Source of the DNA: Brachionus koreanus | Taxonomy: Eukaryota > Rotifera > Eurotatoria > Ploima > Brachionidae | DNA: 64,000 bases | Direction of reading: 5' to 3' | Assembly: GCA_016987375.1 (NCBI GenBank) | Contig: PJRA01000030.1 | Span: 573,830-637,829, forward strand | Shown: in pieces, positions 22,099 to 35,224 of the stretch | Position numbering within the stretch: the first letter of the stretch is position 1 | Layout of the letters: each line of letters opens with the position of its first letter | Made by a program: the position numbers and the translations under genes | The notes under the pieces: model-generated | What the model was told of the DNA's origin: nothing | Seen by the model: the letters and a program-made list of their open reading frames with translations, nothing else | Databases searched by the model: none

Positions 22099-24196
22099 AT
22101 TAGTTCAATAACGCACTCTTTGTCTACTTTCATAAATAAAAAAACATTCTATTTTTAATGTATATTTTAGCTTTCATTAAAATTGAGATTTTTTTTAAGC
22201 AATTGCATTATTTTTATTATCAATAAATAATTTTTGAGAAATTAAATAAAATATTTTTAAAATTAAATATTGCAAGCAATTGGTTTTGAGCTTTGGTTTG
22301 ATACCAACAAAAAAAAGAAATGGAAGCCAAATAAAACCATTAAAAAAATAAACAAACACCTAATTTGATTATGCAACTTTGTAGCTTTCTGTTGTCTGTT
22401 TATTGTACCAATGGTGGAAAGACCTTTAAATATTTAAATCACTTTTCTGGAGTCGATTTCCCACACTAGTTTTAAGCTTGAATTCAAAAAAGTTACCAAG
22501 TCTTTTATTTTCTTAAGGCAATAAATTTAAAATATTAGTTAACACTAGAAAACCGGGCTGATTTCTAATATAAAAATTTTTTTTAATTTAATGTTAAAAA
22601 TAGTACTTTTAAAAACTAAGAATTTGAATTCTTTTTTTTACATAGTTAATAATTGAAGAGGTATAACTTAAAAATTTTGTTATTCGATTTTGGGCTGCAA
22701 TTGTAAATTCAGAATAGATGGCTTGCTTAAGTTTGCTATATATCTTTTTAATTTTTTTGATAATTTTTTCTTTTTATTTTATTTTTGTCATAGCTAAGTT
22801 TGGCGTATTAAATATTTTTTAAATAGTAAAATATATCAACTACAAAAAGTATTCTTTAAATGACATTTAACTATTAGTAAAATTTAACTTTGATATAAAT
22901 CAGTCTATTAGACAAGCACAGTAGCCTGTTGATTAGCCTTGAAATAAAAAAAAAATCTTCATTTTTCTTTGAAAAGAAAATAAAAAAAAATAGATAAATC
23001 AAAATTTTTTTTGAAATTTCAAAATATTCTATACTGAAGCAAATTTTTTTGAGATTACCTCTTTTATTTCGAATCGAAATAGCAATTTTTAGTTCCTTTC
23101 ACTTATTTTGAAATACAATATTAGTTTAAGAATTTATTGATAAATTAAAAGAAATTGAAAAAAAATTAAAAATAAATGCTAAATTTTTTACTCACCTTAA
23201 AAATCATCAAAGTAAATTTCAAAAGAGGTTTGTCTTAATTCTAAATAGACTTAATCCCAATAAAGTTTTTCAGTTAATCGGATTTGAAGCGATAAATTTA
23301 AATGTTTTATGTCTGAAACTATTTTTTAACTTCAAGTTATGTTGATTAAAATTAAATTTTGGTTAATAAACAAGTTAATATTATTTTAAGTTTGACAAAA
23401 TTTTTATTCAAAATAATCTAATTTTTTTAATTAAGAGCGGTAAAGAAAAATCTTTTATCAACTGTCAATGTTGATAAATAATATTGAATTTATACTTAAG
23501 GATTAACTTTTATACTGGAGAAAATTAATTTGAAAATTCTAAATTAATTTTAAATTTTTAATTAGCCCTTAAAATCCTTACATAAAAAAACAAATATTTG
23601 TTGTTATTAGATTATTATCTTTTTAAAAAAATTAATATCAAACTGAAGGATAAGTTTGGTGGCCGTCTTCTATAGTCAAAGTTTTGTTTCCTTGAGGTCG
23701 CTTGGTAATTTTTCTTAATTAATGCATTTATGTAAAATTCAATGCTAGATTAATTCTAGTTCTGTCTTTGTCTCATTTTTTAAAAAAGCTCCAATTTAAT
23801 GTCTTTGTTGAAATTCTTTTTTCTTAATTTTTCACTTTAGAAGATTTAAGAGACCATTTTAAGAGAAACATTTTTGAAAATATAACTGATAATGTCAATA
23901 GTTTCTAGAAAAATATAAATTTTTATAAAAGAATTTTATATTGTGCATAATAATTAATTTTTGAAATTTTTCATTTTAAATTCTGAAGACATTTTTAATT
24001 TCTTTTGACAAGATTGATAGTAGTAGCTGAAAATTTCAGATTTGCATTTATTTTTCTTCGAATGTTTTTATCAAAAGAAAAATTAGAATTTTATAATTTT
24101 TTCAGAAAGTTAACTTTAAATTCTTTTTAAATAAAATAAAAATTAGAGTTAAAATATTCAAAGAGTGTAATTCATTTAATTGATTTTGAATTTTTT
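22099..24196. other. Intergenic, no gene seen
   Basis: About 2.1 kb between the convergent tau-like and INTS7 genes; AT-rich, nothing identifiable. Confidence 0.6.
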
Positions 24197-27100
24197 TTAA
24201 ATTTGTATATCCATTTTTTCAATAGAATCACTTTCAATTACATATCGATTTGAATGATTTGCTATTTGATTCGAGCCGGAAGCTACAACAGACGCAGCCA
24301 TTGCTGCGAACAATTTTTGCCTGTTTGGATCTTCCTCAACCTTAACTAAAATTTGATGCTTTTCAGTAGACGTATATCTCCAAATCATATCACTATTATC
24401 CAATATATACAAGTCTACTTGAATTATATAATTACCAAAATATGGAAAATTAACCAAAATGTTTGAGTTGAAATAGTCGTTCTTTGGAACTTCAAGCATT
24501 GTTTTAACATCTATAAATTTAATATTATTAAACTAAAAATAACAAATTAATTATTAGACTGCATTTTATTGTAAACCTTTTACTTTATTATCCGGAATGC
24601 TTTTACTATCTAATTCAGTGGTTAGACAAATCTGGATTTTTTTAACAGTTCTGATCGGACTTTTTGTTTTATATTGCTGATTGATTATTCCATCAATTTT
24701 TACAACTAAAGTTTGATCATTTCGAATTGTCAGTATTGAATTTGTTTTCTTGTTATTGGGAGAAACAATTAGCTTTATTGATGTTTTTTGTAAAGACGTA
24801 AAAAAGGCTCTAGGCAAAGGAATAGGCAATTGAATAAAATCAACAAATATTTCTTGAAATTGTCTAATTTGCTTGAAACGTATAGATTTAATTAATTAAG
24901 AAGTAAATAAACTTAAAAAAAGTACATTAGCGCGCGATTGTGATTCATTTGTGCACAAATTTGGTAATTTTTCTTTTAAGCTTAGCAAAAAATTTTCCAT
25001 TAGTTTTAATTCTACCGCGTATTGCTCATATTTTGGACCTATTTGTGTTAATGAGCCATTAATTGGTTCTTTAGACGCTAAATTGTTATTCAAAAAATTT
25101 GCATGGAACTCATCCAAAAGCTTGCTAGAAAAAGTAATTAAAAAAAATAATCTTCTAATCCATGTTTTAAAAAAAAAAGCTTACAGTTTAGTTTTCGGCG
25201 ATATTAAAAAATTAGCACAAAATATCAAGCATTCATTTTGTTTTTTGCAACTTAAATTTTAGTATCGTTAAAAAATTATGGATTAAAGATTTTTTATAGA
25301 TTTCCCAATTCGTCTAAAGGAAAGTAGTTTATGAGGATGAAGAAACAGCGTCACAAGTAGGAAAATAATCTCAAAAGAATCAAAAAATTAATTAGGAAAG
25401 GAAGTGTCTATTAGTTTAGATTGTAGATGATAATATATCAAATAAACAAAAGTGTTCATTAATATTGTTTTATAATTTCATAAAAACACTTAAAATGTAC
25501 GTCAAATTTATATCAATTCATTTGATTTTTCTTAACAATAATATTTGACATGAAAAACTCTTCAACATTTAAAAACGAAAATTCAGAATTCAAATGCGTC
25601 ATTTTTATTTATAGCATGAAAAATTTTAGACAATTATTTTAAATTCAATCAAACTAAAAAAAATAGAATATATTTTTTCAAATTGTTACTTCTAACAAGA
25701 AATTGTTCTTAATTTTATCAAATCTATAAATTGTTGAAAACGAGGAAATATTTTTTTAACTAAATTTTTTTTTTTATAAAATTACCTTTATAGCTTTAAT
25801 TAACTATAATTATTTTCAAGTAAATTAAATAAAAGAATGACTTACAATTTAATTAGAAAGTTAAATAGCTTTTTTTTTTATTAAATTTGAATCTAGTGTT
25901 CCTTTTTAATTAAAAAAAAAATATATATATTATTAAAAAGCTTTTTTTCTTATAATTCAATCGATTTTTAATCATTTGTGACTGAAGTTTCAATCAAAAG
26001 CAATAATTATAATTGATCTAGGCTTATAAATCTTAAATTGCTACATAACAATATTTATTTACCTAAGATCTATAATTATTAAATTTTCTATATGTTTATT
26101 ATATGTCACTTACATATTCAGAATATTGATGGTATGTTCATCAGCGTCAAAGCATTCAGATATGAAATCTTTGAATTTTTGATTCAATTTTTGCAGTTCG
26201 TTTACAGTATACTTCATTTGTTGAGCTATTCGGCCGCATCTGGCCAAATTTTCGGACGACTTGAATTGAAAAACAGGTGCTGGCACAGTTCGGTAAGTCA
26301 ACAGACTCATGCTTAAGTGAATGAACAGTTTTATTTGCTCACATCGCAGCTCACAAAATCGAATTTGAAAACAAGTATTTGTATTTTCAAGCATAGGCAG
26401 CGAGCTCGAATTAGTCAGACATCTAGAACATAGTGACTTGAAAAGCGTCTGAGCACGAGTGTATTTATCAAAAGATTGATTGAGATTTTTCATCAAATCC
26501 GAAAAATTTTCAAATTCAGATTTTACTATGCTCGATTCGGCCTTGCAAACCAAAGACATGAACTCAAACCAATTTTTATAACTAAGGTCATTTGTTGACA
26601 TGTTATGAATAGCTCCAGTCATTAGATTCGACAAGCTTCCGTAAATTTTTTCCGACAAATCATAGTATGCATATCGAACACACATTCGGCTCAGCTTGTA
26701 CACTGACCAAAGGTCTGTTTGATGTCGCTTGACAAAATTTTCAACCAAATTTCCAATAAAACTAGTCTCTGAGCTGACATGATAGAAATATCGAACTTGA
26801 AGCTCAAAAATTAAATTCAAAGCTTTCAGCTTTTGAAAAGATTGAATTTTGTTTAGGATTATTTTTAAGGGTATTTTACTTGAAGATTAGAATCTAAATT
26901 TTGCTCAACCAATTTATCAAAAATATCCTTAATTAAGCTCATTTTTTTTTCAACGCTAATGTTAGAATCTGTTCCATTTTCTAATTGTTGTTGAGGTTCT
27001 TCAGTTCCGGTTTCTATTGAATTTAAATTCAGTGTTCCGTTTGTGTCTTGATAACTACACAAAACCAATAGTGTTTCAATATAATAACTAATTGTGTACT

Positions 27101-30066
27101 TGTCTAAATTATATAATTTTAAATAATAGTCTTAATTAATCTTTGCTTAAGCACAAACATATTTTAAATTAAAAAGCCTTGTTTTCAAGACCAATTATTT
27201 ATTTTATTTATTCATTATATTGAATAAAAATAGTTGTGAAAAACTATCGAAATATAGAATTTCAATTCAATTAAGGCGTTTATTAAATTTTAAAAAATAT
27301 CTTGAGTATTTTGTTTCCCTGAAGAGTTAAAATAAAAACAAGGCTTTAATAATTAAAGAGAATGCAATTAATTCATTGCTCTTATGGATAGATTTATTAT
27401 TTTAAAATAATTTATATTTTTCAAAACTAAAAATGCAAATTTATTTTATTTTATCAAGCTAATTTAGTTTTTTTTCAATGGCAAGTCTATTTTTTTATAA
27501 GCACAATGACGTTAAAAATTGACATTTAACAAACTTTTCTATATTTTTTCTTAGTTTAATTAATTTGATTTATAATGAGATATATTGAGATACTAAAAAT
27601 ACTTTCTAAGATAAAAAATTTCAGATAAAGCCAGTTTTTATTTCTAGATTAGTTAAAAATCTCGTGTAAAATCGCGAGAGATATTCATTTTAGGATTCAT
27701 CATTTTCAACCCAAAAAAAATGTTTATCTCAATAAAGGCGAAAGATGCAAAATAATTTGACATTTTTACATTTTCATATTTTAGGATTTTTTTTATGCAA
27801 TACTTCAGAAAATTTTCATTATAATTTTTAAAATTTTTACAAACAATGACAGAAAATATGAAATTTTTAAGATTTAAAGTTATTTACATTCTCAAGATAG
27901 AAATCATTTTTAATGTTGTTACTTAGTTCGAATCACTCTTTTTATAAAATTTAACAAGATTGTAAATCAACGTTAAAAAAATTTTATAATGACTTATGAA
28001 ACTGAACATTTTTTAGAGGATCTTTATAAAAAAAATGGTCGATTTATTCTTAACTTTAATTAAATAAGCTTAAAACCAATGAATGACTAGAATATTTTTA
28101 ATTTAAAATTAAATCTGAAGTAAACATGTGATTGTTGTTTCCAGATTTTATCAAAATTAAATATATTTGAATGATCACAATTATTATTTACTATTTTTGT
28201 CATTAGTCATGAAAAATAACATCGTCTAATAAGACTTGAAGTGGTTGTATAATTTTCTCGTGGTTTTAACATATGAATTTTATTTAGCCTTTTTATTAGA
28301 ATAACGTTTTTACTTAATACTAACGAGATTTTTATAAATTTAAATCAACAAATTAAACTAGCTAAATAGAGTAACTTACTAAACGAATTTATTAGACAAA
28401 TAATAAATTCAAATAGTTCCTTGAAGAAAGTTTCATTGTTCATTCCTAGCAAATCAATTAGACACTTAAGAGCATTCGGTAATATTTTTGTAAAATAATT
28501 GAGGTTTGAGTGAAAACTGGCCTCCATACAGTCCAGATTTTGAATAGCTTCATCCGTTTCAATTATTATAGAATACAGACCATGTTTGGTTTGCTCAAAA
28601 AATTCTTCATATTGCTCTGTTTTATAGCCATATCTATTGGCATAAAGCAATGAATTGCTAGAGAGCATACAAAAGTTGAATGCTATGTCTTTTTTTTCAT
28701 CAAATATCATAGATTGAATTAAAGTTTTTAGATTCACGAACTCTTTTTTTTCCTCGTTTTCTTTTTTAAATAAATCAAGAAAAAAGATGCTTGAATTTTT
28801 AGCCAACTCGGTCAATACTTCAGATGATTTAAGCATCAAATTTTTGTAACTAGTTCGTTTAGCTATGTACTCTATCAAGCAAGATATGTTTTCATTTGTC
28901 CAAAGGTGGGATACTTTATTTGCAAGAATAAAAAGATTCTTCAATATTGAGAGTTGAATTTTTTTTCGAGGTTCTTCGGATAGCAAATTTAAATAAAATG
29001 TTAACTAGAATTAAAATTAAATAAATAATTAATTTAGAAAATTAGAACAAAAATTAAATCAAAATTTTGATTTTTAATCTTTCAATTTTTCGACAAAAAA
29101 AAACAAAATTTTTAAAAATTTTGATTTTCTATTTAATTTAATTTACCGTATCAGGTATGTTAGTTAGACTCTTGCATGCTATTTGTGTCAGAGTGTTTAA
29201 AATTATTCTACTAGTGTCTTCTCTTACAAATGATTCATAAATTGATTTGCACAGAGTAGAAGCTTTTGAAGACAAAGCTGTGTCGTGATGCATATGAACA
29301 AGAAGAGTTATAAGTCTCATTTTTCGACTAAGAGGTGTTTGAACCGCTTCGATCAATTCAGAGATTCTTTCAATCAATGATGCAGCAAAATACCTATTAT
29401 TAAATCGTTAGGACTCTTAATTTTTAAGAAAAAAATATTACTTTGAAAGAGCACAAAATTTATTAGCTGCATAAAAAGCCTCTTTAGCTTCTGTCTCGTC
29501 GTTTGACTCTAAAGCAAGTCTAATACTGTGTTGAACATTGTGCTTTTCACTGATTATAGGTGATATTTCACCCAAAGCTCTAAGAGTCAATGCTCGACAA
29601 ATTGCATCATTGCTGTGTATGTTATAAAAAATTAGTTTCAAAATTTCTTCAATATTAATTATTTTTGTCAAATGTTTTTGATTCTTTTCAATAACCCTAA
29701 TAACTTGAAGTTTAAGAAAATTGTTTCTTTAAAAAAAAGCATCATAAATTAGATATTTTAGAAAATTAAGATGATTTACCCGTTTTGAAAAACTTTGGCA
29801 AGTCGAGTGAAGCCACTGTTAACAAAGACAGGTAAAGGATATCGATCAAAAAGCTCAGTTAGCTTGACAATCGACTCAGATTGCTGGCCAATATTATCAG
29901 AAAGAAGACCTAAGAAAATAAAATTGAATATAAAATCTAATTTCCAGTAAAAATATTTAAAAGTCTAACCTTTGTCTAATTCGACCCATAACGTATTTAG
30001 ATTAAGATCATCAATATTAATGTCATTTTGACTGAAATCTAAATAAACTTCACCAAATTTATCCAT
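24197..30066 (-). CDS. INTS7: Integrator complex subunit 7, complete, 10 exons
   Basis: Exons: 30066-29970, 29909-29780, 29726-29442, 29393-29147, 29004-28380, 27103-26880, 26829-26114, 25124-24926, 24871-24577, 24510-24197. All joins keep frame and use GT-AG, giving about 1043 residues (human protein 962). Diagnostic stretches match the family: GNNFLKLQVIRVIEK followed by IHSNDAICRALTLRALG, then KLRLITLLVHMHHD-like 'MRLITLLVHMHHDTAL' and ANKVSHLWTNENI. The N-terminal part is a helical ARM/HEAT solenoid. INTS7 belongs to the Integrator complex, which processes snRNA 3' ends and attenuates RNA polymerase II in the nucleus. Two introns are long (28379-27104 and 26113-25125), the rest about 50-60 nt. 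Its start codon faces the PH-like gene, with a shared 86-bp upstream region. Confidence 0.93.
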
Positions 30067-30152
30067 TTTGTAAAATAAAATTTTCAAATAAATAAAATTT
30101 TGATTTCCAAATTTAGATAAATAAAACTATTTTAACAATTGTCTAGTTTAAA
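30067..30152. promoter_or_regulatory. Short shared upstream region between divergent INTS7 and PH-like gene
   Basis: Only 86 bp separate the two ATG codons. Both 5' UTRs and any core promoters must lie within this AT-rich spacer or overlap the coding starts. No TATA box is convincing. Bidirectional promoter is inferred from arrangement. Confidence 0.5.
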
Positions 30153-30921
30153 ATGACAGTTGTTATATCAGATGTGTTAATATATCTTCATAAAGGTATT
30201 TTTATGGACAATTGGAAAAAAGCCACATTCAAGTTATGTTCAGATGGGATTCTGTATAAATTAATCGATGGTCAAATCAAACGATCTATCGATCTAAAAT
30301 GCGTATTTAGAAAGATTAAAGTAAAGTCTGCGACAACTGACTGCGTTGCTTTAGAAAAAAATTCATCTAATTCAATAGAAAAAAGTCGTTTACCGAATAT
30401 AAATTTATTTTCTGGTCAATATAACAGCTCCTTAATGATACATGCAGAATTATCCAATGTTATGCTTATAGAGATTCCTATTAGACAAAAATCAAAGAAA
30501 AATTTAACTCTACTTTTCGAAAAGATTGAAAAATTTAAGTAATAAAAAAACTTTGATCAATATATTTGATAGTATGATCTATTAAAAAAAATTGTGAATT
30601 AATCAATCAAAACAGCGAATTTTTTATCATGTAAATTACAATTATTATAAACATTTATCTGATTTATATATTAGCAGTTTTTTAAAAAAAAATAATCATA
30701 CCATCAATATTTAAGATCTTTTTTAAATAAAAGCTAAATGAAAATATAATATAAAATTTTATTATAGTGAGTGGTTGAAAGCTTTTGATAAATGGGGATC
30801 ATTACCAAAAATCATGGTGGAATATGTGAGTTTTGGCAAAGCATCAAATAATGATTATGCAAATTTTGATGAAAATACAGAAAAAGCAAAGCTTCAAAAA
30901 AATATGATAGAAATTAATTAA
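30153..30921 (+). CDS. Small PH-domain-like protein, 2 exons
   Basis: Exons 30153-30538 and 30768-30921 join in frame (phase 2) to 179 residues. The start resembles a pleckstrin-homology fold: VLIYLHKGIFMDNWKKATFKL followed by DGILYKLIDG, a variable middle, and in exon 2 a C-terminal helix beginning EWLKAFDKW, the position of the conserved Trp of PH domains. The intron (229 nt) precisely precedes that helix. PH domains bind phosphoinositides or proteins at membranes; ligand-binding residues cannot be judged here. No specific orthologue recognised. It ends in an acidic/Lys tail. Confidence 0.6.
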
Positions 30922-32321
30922 AAGAAAAATAAACAAAATTTAAAATATACTTATAAAATAATTTTTTATGTTTATTTAAAATAAATTAATAAAAAATAAT
31001 TTTTTAATTATTAAATGGGTGAGGTAGAAAAAAACATAAAAAAAAGAGGAAAAGCATATAATTAATTTGAAAAAATTTAACTTATTTAATTAATGAGAGA
31101 GAAAAAAACATAAATTATAAAAATCAAAAAGAGAATAAAACATAAAATTAATAAAAAAAATTTAATTAATTAGAATGAGGCGAAAATTAGATTCGGTCTT
31201 GGTTCAAGAATTTAGCAACCAAATAGACCTTAAAACATTTATTTCATCTTCATATGACGCAGCATTCAAATCAAAATAGTTGTACTCTGTGCCGAAATAA
31301 TAGTCCTAATCTAATGAAAGTAACTACAAAATATTTTCTAAATAGACCCAAAGCAGGTCAGAAACAAAAAGCTGGTTCTTGTTTACCTTATGATCAATGA
31401 AGAAATAAAAGTAAAAATTAATTTTTTTTATTATGTATTCAATTGTATATATGTATTTTTCTTTTAAAAAAATTTCTGATTCTGGCTTATGTTTTTTATC
31501 TTTTTTATTCAACTGATTTTATGTTTTTTTATCTCTTTATATGTTTCGTTCTACCTGTCTCTTATTAAATTATTAATTATCTACAATGAAATTTAAAAAA
31601 AATAATTAAGATTTGTTTTTTTAGTTTTATTTTTTCATCGTTCTAATTTCTTTTTTTTTGACAATCTTATTAAACCAGACTTCTTTAAAATAAAAGTAAA
31701 ATCTTTAAAAATCTTTTTATTATTTAAACATTTTAAATTGCTTACTGAAAGTCGATTTTACTATAGATAAATTAAACTTTTTTTTCTTATTTTTTATATT
31801 ATTTTATATTTGTAGCTAAGATATTAAGATAAAAAATTTGTAAACCTGCTTATGAGGTTCAATTTAACTAGATAAATAAAAATAAATATAAAAAATCTCT
31901 AATTCTATGTTTTATCAAAAATTAAAAAAATTAATTGACACTTTATATTCAATGCATGTTTTAAGGAAGCATTCTTTCAAAAAAATAAAATTTTTGATTC
32001 TTATTTTCAATTAGGTTTAAAAAAATGGAAGTTGGCCGGAATTTAGTTAAAAAAAAAAATTTAATTTTAAAAGAATAAAAATAATTAAAAAAATAAAAGA
32101 AATATATTTTATATTTTATTCTTTTTTAAAAAATTTAGTTATAGCAAGCCTTCGATTCAAATGATCGAAAGCAATAGGAATTTTTTTCTTTTTAAAATGC
32201 CAAGTTAAACTTTTAAAGGCTTTGACTTGATAATCTGCTATGATGTATTCCATATAAAAAATATTTGATTATGCCTTTAATTTTTTAAAGTAATTTTAGT
32301 AGTTATATTAAATTAAATTAA
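30922..32321. other. Intergenic, contains a transposon-like inverted repeat pair
   Basis: AT-rich with no gene. The section 31003-31582 has inverted terminal arrays and is listed separately. Confidence 0.5.
31003..31582. mobile_element. Candidate non-autonomous MULE-like element
   Basis: The left flank (31003-31170) holds spaced copies of a motif like GAGAAAAAAACATAAA. The right flank (about 31488-31582) read in reverse holds the same motif (GAGATAAAAAAACATAAA) and a matching outer part (AATAAGAGACAGGTAGAA versus left AAATGGGTGAGGTAGAA). The interior is less repetitive and has a short plus-strand frame with RPKAGQKQKAGSCL, reminiscent of the basic tail of MULE transposases. I read it as a deletion derivative; exact ends and target duplication were not found. 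Confidence 0.4.
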
Positions 32322-35224
32322 TTAAATTGTTAAATTATTACAAAAAATTATCAAAATTCCAAACAAAATCCAATCAGTTGCTTCAGATACCATCATCAAA
32401 TATATACTTAAAGTCATAACCAGTATAGGCAAAAATGGAACCCATGGTACCTAAAAATGTTTAATGAAAATAAGCTCAAAAAATTTTCAATTTACTTTAA
32501 ACATAAGATTAGGTGGAGATGGAGCTTGCTCAAAAAAAAACAAAATTATCGAGAAAATTGAATTTATCAAAAAAATTGAAATAATTAAAAATATTTTTAA
32601 CGATTCGAAATTATTAAGTAAATAGAATAAGACAATATTTGAAAAATATAAAACAAAAATTAATAAAATCGCTATAAAGTTTTTTTTAAAAAAGTAATTT
32701 CCACCCGGCTCTGCCTCTGAATCATTCTCTAATAAATAAACTCTATCCTCAGATAATTCAAAACTATCAGGTGAATTTTCGGTTAAGGACTGGTTTAGTC
32801 TTTTATTTCCATTGTCCGTATTATTGCCATATCTGACAACTAAAAGAGCCGTAGCTACTGAAGAATAGATTAAAAATCCACTTATATCTGTAAAGCCAAT
32901 TAAATTCTTGATATCAAATATTATAATCAAAAGCAAACATATTATCATTGACCAAACAGTAGCCATATCAGGAATCTTTGATCTTGCATTTATAGATGAT
33001 AAACATTTGAACAAGAGGCCATCTTTGGACATGGTGTAAGCAATACGAGCAGTCGAAAAAATACTGGATACTAAAGAGCCGATAAGACTCATTATTGGTC
33101 CTATTGTAACAATATAATACATTAATTTTACGTTTCTAAATGCGGATGGAAATGAAGAATGAAGGTCGATTTTATCAAATGGTTGCATTAAATTGAGAGA
33201 TAAACTAGAACCACAGTAAGTCAGCATTATTATAACTATTGAAATGATCATAGATAGAGGTACATTTGAACTAGGATTTAGAGCTTCCTCGACTGCAAAT
33301 GTACTTGATTCAAATCCTATATAAGCATATATAACTATGGATGAGCCTTTTATTATTCCATTAAAACCATTTGAATATTGTGTATAAATTAAATTATCTA
33401 TATTTCCCCAAATAAAACCTCCAATTGTAATAGTTAATAAAAGACTAATGTTTAAAACAGCGAGAATATTATTGAAAAAAGCTGTTAATTGTATACCGCG
33501 TAGAGAAATTAAGAAAAAAAACAAAGTGACTAAAATTGCAGGAATGTCCAAATAATTGCTGAACGGACTTGGCAGGTGCCAATAAGCCTGTATTGTTTCA
33601 ATAGTAAAATTTTTTATTGCATGATCAAAAACGGAATCAAAATATTCACTCCATGTAATTGATGTTGCCGCAATTGAAGTTAATGAACCTTTTATAAAAG
33701 AATTAATGTTTTAAAAAAAGAATTTTATTTTATTATGGTGCTGAAAATATCAAAAAAAACTCGGTAAAAAAAAGAAAATTTACAATTGGCAAGTTTAGTT
33801 TTTGAAAAATTGTCCAGTTAATTTAAGAATTTTTACTTAAAAAAGTATTTCAAAAGAATTAAAATACGCATAAAAAATTCTGAAATAGTTTTGGATAAAA
33901 AAAAATTTACCAATTATTCTTTATATTTGATTTGAAAACTTATATTTAAATAAACATTACTTTATTTGAACTTAACAATAAAAATATTTAGCATTAATTT
34001 TTTTTTGGAATAGGATTAACTATATTAAACAAGCATTAATTAAATTTTTCAACAAAAAAATTTGTATTTAACATTAATTTTTAAGAAATCATTTTAATTG
34101 TCTTCTGGTTCTGGCATTTGCTTTTATATCATGCTACTCGTTGAATTATCATTTTATAAACAGGTTATATATGCAATTTTTCATCTCATTTATATTATAT
34201 CAATTTCAATCAGAAAGTTAACCAATTTATATAAGTATACCAAGCAAAAATAATTCAATTGAACCACCAAATGTAATTCAAATTAAAGACAAATTCCGTG
34301 ATCCACTAGTGTTTTCTAGATTAACTGTTTTTGCATTTCAATTGTAAAAAAAATATTACATAAAAATAAAATTGAATAAAGAAATGATTGATAAAGAAAA
34401 TGACACTTATCAGCATGATATAATTAAGATTTTTGGTATATGTATTGTTTGTATTCCAAAATAAGACTATTGGCATAAAAGTAGCTGAAGCTGTCCTGGA
34501 TTTTTAAAAAATTAAATTTGTAAACATATCATTGGAATGTCAATTGGATTGAAAAAGCGAAAACTATCACAAGAAGCTAAAAATGTAGAAATTGCTAACA
34601 AACGTAAATTAGGCAGACCTGCAAAAGCTAAAGATGCCTTAAAAGTGCAATAATAACTTTATTAATGTTACCTTCTATATTTACAATATTATGTTCACTT
34701 TTTGGTTTTTGTTTTAATAAAATTTTTTAAAATAATTAATGTTTGTTTAAATTAAACTTAATGCTAAATAAATGATAAATTTGGTATTTATTTGGTATTT
34801 TTTTAATGTTCAAATAAGCACAATTAAGGTTAATTTGAAAATTTTAAAAAAGGAGTAATTTACCAATGAATAATAGCCATCCAATTATAAAAGCACAAAA
34901 TTCTCCTAAACTATAATAAATAAATGTATAACTAGACCCAGAAGATGTTTTAATTCTTGATGCAAATTCTGCAAAACACAATGCCGATAGCAAACAAGCA
35001 ATACCAGATATAAAATAAGATAGTGAGATAAATTGCCCTGCATACAAATTTGATGCCATTCCAGTCAAAACATAAATACCAGAACCAATTGAATTGCTAA
35101 CATTCAAAAACACAAGTGCCGCAAGGCCCAACTTGCGTTCTAAATTTGGAGCCATATTTTCATCTTGATCGCGACCATCAACCTTAATAGGCTGGCGCCT
35201 GGTCAATTTTTGCAAAATATTCAT
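32322..35224 (-). CDS. Cationic amino acid transporter (SLC7A/CAT type), 3 exons
   Basis: Exons 35224-34864, 33688-32496 and 32450-32322 join in frame to 560 residues. Exon 1 has the APC-superfamily signature of helix 1, NSIGSGIYVLTGM, after a cytoplasmic N-terminus with the LTRR motif seen in CATs. Exon 2 carries about eight helices, including the typical CAT segment GFESSTFAVEEALNPSSNVP, and STARIAYTMSKDGLL. Exon 3 encodes the last two helices, starting KVPWVPFLPI (family: KVPLLPWLP). The expected role is uptake of arginine, lysine and ornithine across the plasma membrane. Which CAT paralogue is unclear; at 560 residues it is shorter than vertebrate CAT1. Intron 1 is 1175 nt and contains a MULE fragment on the opposite strand. 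Confidence 0.88.
34531..34653 (+). pseudogene. MULE transposase C-terminal fragment inside transporter intron
   Basis: The frame 34531-34653 reads IGMSIGLKKRKLSQEAKN, then VEIANKRKLGRPAKAKDALKVQ-type tail with the AT-hook-like GRPAKAK and a stop. MULE transposases of invertebrates commonly end in this basic Gly-Arg-Pro-Lys motif. Upstream sequence is decayed. It lies antisense in intron 1 of the cationic amino acid transporter. Confidence 0.5.
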
